This document shows positions 1-6,933 of a stretch of DNA of 64,000 nucleotides, one piece after another. The position numbers were made by a program, and so were the translations under genes. The notes below the pieces were generated by a model that made no database searches, was not told the DNA's origin, and saw nothing but the letters and a program-made list of their open reading frames with translations. Every line of letters begins with the position of its first letter. Position 1 is the first letter of the stretch. This stretch comes from Halomonas ventosae (lineage in GTDB: Bacteria > Pseudomonadota > Gammaproteobacteria > Pseudomonadales > Halomonadaceae): assembly GCF_004363555.1 (NCBI RefSeq), contig NZ_SNZJ01000005.1, positions 124,001 to 188,000 of the forward strand, in the 5' to 3' direction.

Positions 1-2
1 TC

Positions 3-935
3 GCCGCTGCCGAGGCGCCCGTGCTGATTACCGGGGAGTCCGGTACGGGCAAGGAACTCACGGCCCGTGCCATCCACGCCCATTCATCCAGGTGTCATGG
101 CCCCTTCAACGTCGTCAACTGTGGGGCCCTACCTTCCGGCCTCATCCAGTCCGAACTCTTCGGCCATGAGAAAGGAGCCTTCACCGGCGCAAACCAACGC
201 AAGATAGGCATCATCGAGAGCTCGCAGGGAGGCACGCTCTTTCTCGACGAGATCGGGGACCTGCCCCTGGACATGCAGGTCAACCTGCTTCGTTTCCTGG
301 AAAATCTCAAGGTATTCCGCGTCGGTGGACTCCAGGAGATTCCCGTCGATGTCAGAGTCCTGGCCGCCACCCACGTCGACCTCGAGAAGGCCGTGGAACG
401 AGGTGAGTTCCGCGAGGACCTGTATCACCGGCTCAACGTGCTTCAAGTCAGGACACCGGCGCTGAGGGAGCATCCGGAAGACATCGAGCCGCTTGCCCGC
501 TTCTTCTTCCAGAAGTTCTCCGCGGAAAAGCCTTCTCGGGTTCACGGGTTCAGCCATGACTGTGCGGTGGTCATGCGGCAGCACCCTTGGCCGGGGAACA
601 TACGCGAACTGGTCAACCGGGTCCGGCGCTCCATGGTCATGTGTGAACATCGGCTCATCACGCCCTCCGACATGGGTCTGGAACGACGCCAAAGCCTTTC
701 CCGAGATGCCGATACCCTGCAGCAGGTACGCGACATGGCAGAGTCCGACGCCATCCGGGCCGCCCTGGCACGCAACAAGCACAAGGTGCTGCATGCAGCG
801 CGGGAGCTGGGCGTTTCACGAGTCACCCTCTACCGACTCCTCGAGAAGCACAGCATCGACAAGAGTGGAGGTTCGGTTGATGGAAAGACGGTTGATCCAT
901 CGACATCCGGATTCGTTCAACTAACCTCAACATGA
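3..935 (+). CDS. sigma-54-dependent transcriptional activator (5' truncated by window edge)
   Basis: Only the C-terminal ~310 residues are in the window; the open frame runs off the left edge, so any sensory or receiver domain is not visible. The visible part begins in the AAA+ domain with Walker A GESGTGKE (nt 33-56) and has the sigma-54-contacting loop GAFTGA (nt 174-191). A Walker B segment ([10 protein letters not shown]), an arginine-rich sensor region and the W-PGNIREL signature follow. The C-terminus ends in a Fis-type helix-turn-helix ([15 protein letters not shown]). Intact GAFTGA means it should activate RNA polymerase holding sigma-54 by ATP hydrolysis. By family it resembles VpsR-type activators, a loose impression only. 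A good -24/-12 element lies in front of the nearby secretion operon (5578-5593), so I infer that this protein controls it. Confidence 0.93.
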   Translation, partial: AAAEAPVLITGESGTGKELTARAIHAHSSRCHGPFNVVNCGALPSGLIQSELFGHEKGAFTGANQRKIGIIESSQGGTLFLDEIGDLPLDMQVNLLRFLENLKVFRVGGLQEIPVDVRVLAATHVDLEKAVERGEFREDLYHRLNVLQVRTPALREHPEDIEPLARFFFQKFSAEKPSRVHGFSHDCAVVMRQHPWPGNIRELVNRVRRSMVMCEHRLITPSDMGLERRQSLSRDADTLQQVRDMAESDAIRAALARNKHKVLHAARELGVSRVTLYRLLEKHSIDKSGGSVDGKTVDPSTSGFVQLTST

Positions 936-1053
936 TGGATGGGGCGCGCAGCGGCCTACTGATCAGCCCCATTCATATCAAGAGGTTGAACAGGTACATG
1001 CCTCTCCGGGGCGGACGAGGCACTACTCAAGCAAGAAGAACAGGAAGGGAACC

Positions 1054-2145
1054 ATGAGCTCAAGAGCCAAGAAGATCCTCTACACGACCGGCATGCTATC
1101 GGTGATCGGCTGCACGCCCGTTCTGGCCCAGCAGTCGGCACAGGATACGCAGATCCAACCGGTCGGCCAGGAGCCCGAGGAGCAGGAAGCCCGACCAGAG
1201 ATACAGTCCATCGCCGAATATGGCGGTGTGCTGACGCCCAAGGGCAGGCTGGTACTGGAGCCGGAGTTCCAGTACTCCCACGAGAGCATCAACCGCATGA
1301 CATTCGAGGGCGTGGAAGTATTGAGTACCCTACTAATCGGGGTATTCACGGCACAGGATGTCGACCGGGACAACTATACGGCCTCGCTGACCGGCCGGCT
1401 GGGCTTCACCGACCGCCTGGAACTCGAGATGAAGGTGCCCTATGTCTATCGTGACGAGTCGAACCGGGTCACGGTCTCCGAAGTCGACCCCGACTTCACC
1501 CTGGATCGCGAGTTATCCAACGATGCGCTGGGCGATATCGAACTGGCCGCTCACTACCAGTTCAATCGTGGCCTGGATGGCATGCCCTACTTCATCGGTA
1601 ACCTGCGCTACAAGAGCACCACTGGCGAAGGGCCCTTCGATATCCGTCGCAACAGCGCCGGTACGCCACTTGAACTCTCCACCGGCACTGGCTTCCACTC
1701 CATCGAACCCAGCATCACCATGCTGCTCCCCTCCGCGCCGGCCGTCTACTTTGCTAACCTGGGCTATGTCTTCCACCTAGAGGATGATGTCAACCAGCAA
1801 GTTACCCAGGATGATGAAGATCTTTTCATCCGAGATGTGGATCCCGGGGATGCCGTGCGATTGAGCTTCGGCATGGCCTATTCGATCAATCCGAAGACCT
1901 CCTTCACGCTGGGCTACAAGAACGACTTCATCGGCAAGACCACGACCGAATATGTCAACAACACTACGGGCAGCAGTACGGAAGTCAATTCCCAGACCTT
2001 GAACGTCGGTTCCCTGCTGCTCGGATGGTCCTACCAGATGAACCCTGATGTCTCCGTCAACCTGGGCCTGGAGCTCGGCATCACCGAGGATGCTCCGGAC
2101 ACGACCCTGACCCTTCGCATGCCCATCGGCATGGACGTCTTCTAA
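1054..2145 (+). CDS. outer-membrane beta-barrel transporter-like protein (FapF/MetA-pathway type)
   Basis: A 363-residue protein with an N-terminal signal peptide (cleavage near TPVLA-QQ). After a short polar linker come repeated amphipathic strands ending in an aromatic residue (...MDVF), as expected for a beta-barrel inserted by BAM. It resembles the 'putative MetA-pathway of phenol degradation' barrel family, to which FapF, the exporter of Pseudomonas Fap amyloid, is related. The RBS AGGAAGGG precedes the ATG. It lies just downstream of the sigma-54 activator and converges on an operon with a C39 peptidase and secreted proteins. Export of the glycine-rich product is therefore the likely role, not phenol metabolism, since no catabolic genes are nearby. 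The barrel call is fairly safe; the substrate is inferred. Confidence 0.8.
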   Translation: MSSRAKKILYTTGMLSVIGCTPVLAQQSAQDTQIQPVGQEPEEQEARPEIQSIAEYGGVLTPKGRLVLEPEFQYSHESINRMTFEGVEVLSTLLIGVFTAQDVDRDNYTASLTGRLGFTDRLELEMKVPYVYRDESNRVTVSEVDPDFTLDRELSNDALGDIELAAHYQFNRGLDGMPYFIGNLRYKSTTGEGPFDIRRNSAGTPLELSTGTGFHSIEPSITMLLPSAPAVYFANLGYVFHLEDDVNQQVTQDDEDLFIRDVDPGDAVRLSFGMAYSINPKTSFTLGYKNDFIGKTTTEYVNNTTGSSTEVNSQTLNVGSLLLGWSYQMNPDVSVNLGLELGITEDAPDTTLTLRMPIGMDVF

Positions 2146-2160
2146 CCAAGCCCATAAACC

Positions 2161-2190
2161 AGGACGGCTGCCCATTACGGCAGCCGTCCT
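2161..2190. terminator. bidirectional hairpin between convergent genes
   Basis: A perfect 12-bp stem (AGGACGGCTGCC / GGCAGCCGTCCT) with a 6-nt loop sits 16 nt after the barrel gene stop and 103 nt before the stop of the opposing operon. No clean T-tract follows, so efficiency is uncertain, but the position fits a shared terminator. Confidence 0.7.
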
Positions 2191-2292
2191 CACATTTCAC
2201 CTTCCTACCTTCATCATGTTCTGCCATACCCTCATACGAGACAGAAACTTTTCTCATTCGACGCAACTAGTTTGAAGGACGAATGATAGCTT

Positions 2293-3000
2293 TCAGCGGA
2301 GGATGCCCGAGAAAGAGTCGACAATGGCTGCCCGCTGCTTGGCTGCTTTCAATGCCCCGATATTGTTGAGCCGAATGTCGATATCGATCCGTTGCTGGAT
2401 ATCTCGCCCGGAGGCGTTGCTCACCACGCCACTGACGATGGCGTTGCGCGTGATGTTGTGCAGGGCCGCCGTGAAACCCTTGGTATCACTCAGGGTAACG
2501 CCGGAAAACTCCGCCAGACCCGAGAGATCGACACCACCGGGCGTCATGTCGGTCACGGAAAACCCCGTACCGGGCCCCACCTGACTGGCTGACATGGAGG
2601 GATCACGGAAAGTCTGGGAGACGATATCCGTTCCCGCCTTCGTGAAGTTCACCACCGACACCAGCTCGATACTGTTGTCGATCATCGTCTGCAGCCTGGC
2701 ACCGAAATCCACGTCGAGCCCGCCGATATTGAAACCCGCCCGCATCTGATCGAGTTCCGCCTCGGCGATGACGGTTCCGCGATGGAACTCATCCCTCGTC
2801 GAAGACGTTAACGGCACTTCCGGATAAGGCCTACCTGATGCCTGTGTGCTCACGGACTGCACCCATTGGCCATCGATCAGTGCATCAGATTCAGACACCG
2901 AGGCCGCCTGGGTTCCGGCCGCCACCAACACGAGCAGAGCCCCGACCCATCGCATCCCGCTCTGCCTACGCATTCTTCTCGCTAGGGATGGCATCTTCAT
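2293..3000 (-). CDS. secreted protein with double-glycine-type motif, C39-associated
   Basis: A 235-residue protein whose ATG follows a strong RBS (GAGGAGAT); it starts 9 nt after the peptidase stop, so translation is probably coupled. An N-terminal signal peptide (hydrophobic stretch at residues ~18-33) is followed by a polar spacer. Residues 78-89 read IAEAELDQMRAG, which fits the C39-peptidase leader consensus LSxxELxxIxGG with AG at the cleavage position. The remaining ~145 residues lack cysteine and have the alternating pattern of a beta-rich secreted domain, ending in LNNIGALKAAKQ. I cannot assign a named family. I infer that it is the peptidase's substrate or a component of the exported structure. 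The sigma-54-type promoter at 5578-5593 would drive it as the last gene of the operon. Confidence 0.8.
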   Translation of the reverse strand: MKMPSLARRMRRQSGMRWVGALLVLVAAGTQAASVSESDALIDGQWVQSVSTQASGRPYPEVPLTSSTRDEFHRGTVIAEAELDQMRAGFNIGGLDVDFGARLQTMIDNSIELVSVVNFTKAGTDIVSQTFRDPSMSASQVGPGTGFSVTDMTPGGVDLSGLAEFSGVTLSDTKGFTAALHNITRNAIVSGVVSNASGRDIQQRIDIDIRLNNIGALKAAKQRAAIVDSFSGILR

Positions 3001-3009
3001 ATCTCCTCA

Positions 3010-3714
3010 TTACCGGCCCATCTCATTCCTGGCAGGCAGGGTCAGCAGGCTGGCACCGATGCTGGAGCGGTTCACGCCTCTCGCCAGCGGTGAATCGGGG
3101 CGTACGACCCAATCCTGCTCATGGTTGAAGTGGTTACGGGCAATCTCGATCTCCTCGCGTGCCCCCAGTACCGTTCCGTTCCACAGCGACTCGAAGTGCT
3201 CCCTCGGCACCACCTGGGTGCCCGCCGCGGGATCACCCACCAGGATATTTTCGGCATCGATGCCCTTGACGACGACGAAATGCTTGTACCCCCCGGTGTC
3301 CACCATGGTAATGGCCGGCACTCCGATTCGAATGAAGTCATCCAGGCTGATCTTGAATCCATCGGCATTGAGCCCCTGGGCATCCAGGTAACGCTTCATG
3401 TCCAGCATGGAAAAGCCATGGCGCTGGATCTGTTCGGCATCCCCGGCGCGGATCATGCTCTCGAAGACCTCTGCCTCGGTAGTCTCACGCTGATAGTGGA
3501 AGGTCAGCAGGGTCGCGACGGATGCGGAGCCACAGCTGAAGTCGTACTGCTGCCGTATCACCCTGTCCCAGCCCTTCTCCTGCAGGCTCTTGGCCTCGAC
3601 CTGAAAGCTGCCGAAACGATTGGCAATGGCCACCTGGCCGGCATGGGCGACTACAGTGCTCCCCATGAGAACGAGTGATGCCATGCCGTAGCAGAGTTGC
3701 CTCGTGAGTTTCAT
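3010..3714 (-). CDS. C39 family cysteine peptidase, secreted (FapD-like)
   Basis: A 234-residue protein starting at the ATG at 3714; the 28 in-frame codons upstream look like leader sequence. A signal peptide (to about VVAHA) sends it to the periplasm. The papain-like C39 triad is visible: Cys in YDFSCGSAS, His in GGYKHFVVV and Asp in LVGDPAAG. C39 peptidases normally remove double-glycine leaders. Stand-alone periplasmic versions accompany fibre-export operons, for example FapD of the Fap system. Here the neighbours are two signal-peptide proteins sharing an AE(L/M)DQxRA motif and a glycine-rich protein, so processing of one or more of them is the likely job. No ABC or transmembrane domain is fused, unlike bacteriocin exporters. 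Confidence 0.88.
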   Translation of the reverse strand: MKLTRQLCYGMASLVLMGSTVVAHAGQVAIANRFGSFQVEAKSLQEKGWDRVIRQQYDFSCGSASVATLLTFHYQRETTEAEVFESMIRAGDAEQIQRHGFSMLDMKRYLDAQGLNADGFKISLDDFIRIGVPAITMVDTGGYKHFVVVKGIDAENILVGDPAAGTQVVPREHFESLWNGTVLGAREEIEIARNHFNHEQDWVVRPDSPLARGVNRSSIGASLLTLPARNEMGR

Positions 3715-3763
3715 GGCAAGTCTTCCCCTGGTTGGAAATCGGGTATCCGAACCCGATGGAGGC

Positions 3764-4192
3764 TCAGTTGGCGATAAAGACACTGATGCCCACCGCATTA
3801 TTGATGGAATTCCCGTTGCCTGTTACGGCACTGAAGATTCCCGTACCGCTATAGCTGCCCAGCGCATCGGGGGCAAAACTGATGTTGCCCGAGACCATGT
3901 CCCCACCGATATCGAAGGAGGTATCCGTCACCGAGGCCTTCAGGTTCTGAACGCTTTTTACCGTAGTGAGGTTGACGATCGCTTCACCCTCCCTGGCTCT
4001 GGCTTGATCCATTTCCGCCAGGTCCATGCCTTCCATTGCAGCAAAGCCTTCCGCCTGGGGAAAGTTGCGCTCCTCTGCCTGGCTCTGTGACGTCCCGAGG
4101 GTCAGCAGCACCAAGGAGAACGTGATCGCGATCAACGACTGAAGAGGGCGAGGCTGAGCGGAACGAACTGAACTGACTGATGACACCTTCAT
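3764..4192 (-). CDS. small secreted protein of C39 operon
   Basis: A 142-residue protein. I chose the ATG at 4192 (RBS GGGAG, 8-nt spacing) over an in-frame TTG nine codons earlier. The signal peptide has a hydrophobic core at residues ~19-34 with cleavage near SQSQA-EE. Residues 59-66 (AEMDQARA) match six of eight positions of AELDQMRA in the neighbouring 235-residue protein, but the glycine after RA is missing. The rest is Gly/Ser/Asn-rich and ends NNAVGISVFIAN, suggesting a beta-rich extracellular domain. It is second in the operon, between the glycine-rich gene and the peptidase. A minor subunit or nucleator of a surface structure is possible but only inferred. Confidence 0.75.
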   Translation of the reverse strand: MKVSSVSSVRSAQPRPLQSLIAITFSLVLLTLGTSQSQAEERNFPQAEGFAAMEGMDLAEMDQARAREGEAIVNLTTVKSVQNLKASVTDTSFDIGGDMVSGNISFAPDALGSYSGTGIFSAVTGNGNSINNAVGISVFIAN

Positions 4193-4300
4193 GGCCTTGA
4201 CTCCCGGTATCTTGTCCAAAGGGACAGTTCACCAAGGGAGCCGGTGGAGTTGCCCCCACCAGCTCCCGGCTCACGCGAGCGCGTCATGCGCTCTAGATCA

Positions 4301-5467
4301 TCAGTTGCCGATGCTCACGTTGCTGTGAGCCGCGACGTTGGTGCCGGACACCTGGGAGTTGTAGAGACCGGTGGACACGTTCATGTTATTGATGCCACCG
4401 AACACTCCGGCCGCGACGGACACGTTGGCCGCACCGGTCGCCAGGCTGGCTGCGCCGCCGTTGCCACCGTTGCCGCCTGCTCCGCCATTGCCGGCGTAGG
4501 CATAGGCGTCACCGGTGGTGGCACTGCCACCGCCACCGCCACCGCCATTGCCGTTGCCGCCGTTCCCGGCGATGGCACCGGCATCTCCACCAGCACCCCC
4601 GGCGCCTGCCGTGGCGGTGCCACTGCCAGTGCCAGAGGCGCTGCCTGAGCCGGACCCTGCTCCACCGGTCCCGGAACTTGCGGTAGCGCCGGCACCTGAA
4701 TCGGAGTCAGCCTCCTGCGAGCCACCGGAGGCCATGAAGCCACCGTCACCGGCATCGTCATTATCCGCAACGGCACCCGAGCTGGAGCCAGCGGCTGCAC
4801 CAGCATCCCCACCCTGGCCGGAACCCAGGCCAAGACCGAGTCCCATGCCAGTGCCACCAGCATTGCCACCTGATGCATCGGTACCGGTCGAGGCACCAGC
4901 GCCACCACCGTCACCGCCGGAGCCAGTACCACCTTCACCACCAACACCGATGCCGACGTTGGCGGCAATGGAGCTACCTCCGGTGCCACCATCAGCACCA
5001 GCAGCGCCTCTAGCGCCATTGATGTTGATGCCGGAACCAATCACGGTGGAGCTCAACTCCTGGATGGAAACGACGCTGGTGGAGGTGTTGTAGGACTCGC
5101 TCATGGCCCAGGCGTCACCGCCACGGCCAGTGGAGCCTCCCATGCCACCAGCGCCAGACCCGGCAGCATAGCCACCGGTGCCGGCGCCACCGTTACCACC
5201 GGCACCACCGCCGCCACCGAAGAAGTCATCGGAGTCATCATCTCCGCCATTGGCACTGCCGCCGGTACCACCACCGGCAAGCCCAAGCCCGAAACCGGCG
5301 CCGCCATTGGCATTGCCACTGGAGCCGCCGGTAGCGGTGGCCGTCGAGGTCACATCCTGATCCACACCATCATCGGCAGCACCAACGCTCGGGTTGGCAT
5401 GAGCCGTGGAGATGGCCATTACCATGGCCAGCAGAGGGGTACCCGCTACTACGAGATACTTTTTCAT
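4301..5467 (-). CDS. glycine-rich secreted repetitive protein (putative fibre/matrix protein)
   Basis: A 388-residue protein. The ATG at 5467 is 8 nt from RBS GGAG, better placed than the ATG at 5473. A signal peptide is cleaved near AHA-NPS. The mature part is dominated by Gly, Ala, Ser, Thr and Asn in irregular GG, GN, GA runs with scattered acidic patches (DDDSDD), and has no cysteine, so it lacks the CxxC found in Fap subunits. Two non-repetitive islands stand out: SESYNTSTSVVSIQEL in the middle and a C-terminal segment rich in N, V and S (NMNVSTGLYNSQVSG). Such composition is typical of secreted fibres, biofilm matrix or adhesin material. It is the first gene after the sigma-54-type promoter. 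No named family recognised. Confidence 0.8.
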   Translation of the reverse strand: MKKYLVVAGTPLLAMVMAISTAHANPSVGAADDGVDQDVTSTATATGGSSGNANGGAGFGLGLAGGGTGGSANGGDDDSDDFFGGGGGAGGNGGAGTGGYAAGSGAGGMGGSTGRGGDAWAMSESYNTSTSVVSIQELSSTVIGSGININGARGAAGADGGTGGSSIAANVGIGVGGEGGTGSGGDGGGAGASTGTDASGGNAGGTGMGLGLGLGSGQGGDAGAAAGSSSGAVADNDDAGDGGFMASGGSQEADSDSGAGATASSGTGGAGSGSGSASGTGSGTATAGAGGAGGDAGAIAGNGGNGNGGGGGGGSATTGDAYAYAGNGGAGGNGGNGGAASLATGAANVSVAAGVFGGINNMNVSTGLYNSQVSGTNVAAHSNVSIGN

Positions 5468-5577
5468 GATCATGTCTCCATTTGTTGTGTCTGCTGCAGC
5501 CTGCGAACTCGCGCCATCGTCCCTAACCGATTCCGGACCCTTGAATGACGCATCCTGCTCGCAGTCACCAACCCATG

Positions 5578-5593
5578 AGCATGATCCATGCCA
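5578..5593 (-). promoter_or_regulatory. sigma-54 (-24/-12) promoter for the C39/glycine-rich operon
   Basis: On the minus strand the sequence is TGGCATG-GATC-ATGCT. It matches consensus TGGCACG-N4-TTGCW at 10 of 12 positions, with GG and GC exactly 10 bp apart. Predicted start is near 5567, leaving a ~100-nt leader before the ATG at 5467. The activator encoded at the left edge has the GAFTGA loop needed for this promoter class. Confidence 0.65.
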
Positions 5594-5652
5594 GTTGAGA
5601 AACCGCTGGTTGTAATTGACTGTAAAAGAGGAAAATTTATAAATACCGGCCA

Positions 5653-5669
5653 CTTCCCGATCAGGGAAG
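5653..5669. promoter_or_regulatory. short inverted repeat, possible activator (UAS) site
   Basis: CTTCCC-N5-GGGAAG, a 6-bp dyad, lies about 86-102 bp upstream of the predicted sigma-54 start. That is the usual distance for enhancer-binding proteins. Only one copy is seen, so the call is tentative. Confidence 0.3.
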
Positions 5670-6486
5670 ACATTGCCACGCCACTTTGTAACTGAACGGT
5701 TAGTGCTTCATTGATGAAACACCGAATCGACAAGAAAGCCTGAAGCACAGTGCATTCTCTTCAGAAACAAGCAACTAACGACAGCTCGTGAAGTGACTCG
5801 CCGGCGTTACAGTCAAGTATCGAAACAAACTCATCCGATAATTGGCCGACTGGCCAGAAACCTGCCGTCCAGTGACGAGACCCTCAACGTCTCGAGGCCG
5901 AAGATGATCTGGTAGACCATAGGGGCTCGTGCCGGCGGTCCAGTGTGGCTCAAATCGGGCTCGCTGTTCTCTCAAGCGCGTTGAGCGGTTCACACAGGAC
6001 CACTGCGAGCCCAGGCCCGTCAGGGAGCCGCGCGAGCCGTTTCTTTCCCGTGCCACCGAATAGATCCTTGCCGCTGCGTATAGGGCGAACCACCGACTCG
6101 CCCTGACCCAGCAGCAGGATGATGCGGATACATAACACGTCGCGACCCCGCCGTCGGCAAGGTCTCGTGCGTGGGAACTGCACGACCTGCAGCGCAGCTC
6201 GATGTGGCACGAGAGCGTTGAGGTGAGCCTGACCTAACGTAAGGGTATCGCCGCGGAGGATAGGCGGGTCATCGGCGTGGGACTCAAGGCCAAGGTGTAT
6301 ACCGTGGGCAGCAGCCTCGAGTCTCACTGGTCCAGTGCCAAGACCAAGAGTGCGTGAAGCTACGCAACGGGCGGCCGGTTCGAGGGCGAAAGGGTGATGA
6401 TATCGGCCGGAATTCCTGCCGACATCACCCCGGGACACTCCGCGATGTCAGCCGTGCGCCTTCCGGCCTTGGGCGAATGACCGCAA
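5670..6486. other. ~800-bp stretch with no convincing gene
   Basis: Open frames here (for example minus strand 5950-6438) lack RBS, start context and recognisable motifs, and every frame is broken or low in coding character. It could be a decayed gene or mobile-element remnant separating the secretion locus from the ectC-like operon. I see no inverted terminal repeats. Confidence 0.5.
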
Positions 6487-6888
6487 CTAGCGCTTGAGGA
6501 TGGACCCATCATCGTCATACAGGGGATAGCTGCCCTGCTCGTCATGATCCTCGGGGCCGACCAGGGCCGGCGTGAAGACGCAAAGCACGGTCATCCCCTT
6601 CTCGCTGCTGAGGACATGCTGCTGGTGCTTGTCCAGGGCATAGAGGACGCCCGGTTTCAGCTCCCACTTTCCACCCTCGGTCAGGTCTTCGATGCTACCC
6701 TCGCCTTCCAGGCAGAGCACCGTCTCCCGGTGGTTGCGATACCACATGCGCAGCTCGCATCCCGGCTTGATATAGGTCTCGTGGACGGAGTGGCCCATCC
6801 CGTCGGCGCGAAGCGTATAGCGACGGCTGATGAACTTCTCCTCGTTGATGGCACTGTCTTCGGCGTCCTCATGGGTTCGAACGATCAT
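6487..6888 (-). CDS. ectC: ectoine synthase paralogue (orphan EctC)
   Basis: A 133-residue cupin-fold protein. EctC cyclises N-gamma-acetyl-diaminobutyrate to ectoine. Family iron and substrate residues are visible in order: Y in MWYRNH, E in RETVLCLEGEG, Y in GVLYALD and H in DKHQQHVL, with the late motif CVFTPALVG. RBS AAGGAG precedes the ATG. No ectA or ectB is adjacent. The gene starts 45 nt after the stop of an amidase gene on the same strand, so the two probably form an operon. Sequence outside the active site differs noticeably from biosynthetic EctC as I remember it. It may therefore be a solitary EctC acting on an imported or amide substrate, since EctC is known to have side reactivity toward glutamine. 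Confidence 0.85.
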   Translation of the reverse strand: MIVRTHEDAEDSAINEEKFISRRYTLRADGMGHSVHETYIKPGCELRMWYRNHRETVLCLEGEGSIEDLTEGGKWELKPGVLYALDKHQQHVLSSEKGMTVLCVFTPALVGPEDHDEQGSYPLYDDDGSILKR

Positions 6889-6933
6889 GTCCGCTCGCTC
6901 CTTGAACGATTAAAGTCGACTGATGACAAGCCC

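Noticed and set aside
1018..1033. AGGCACTACTCAAGCA as a sigma-54 promoter for the barrel gene
   Set aside because: Spacing is right, but the -12 half is poor and the start would fall inside the RBS of the gene, leaving almost no leader.
4301..5467. Regular-looking GGC/CCACC repeats as a CRISPR or DNA repeat array
   Set aside because: They are the codon pattern of a glycine-rich protein with a signal peptide, not spaced identical repeats.
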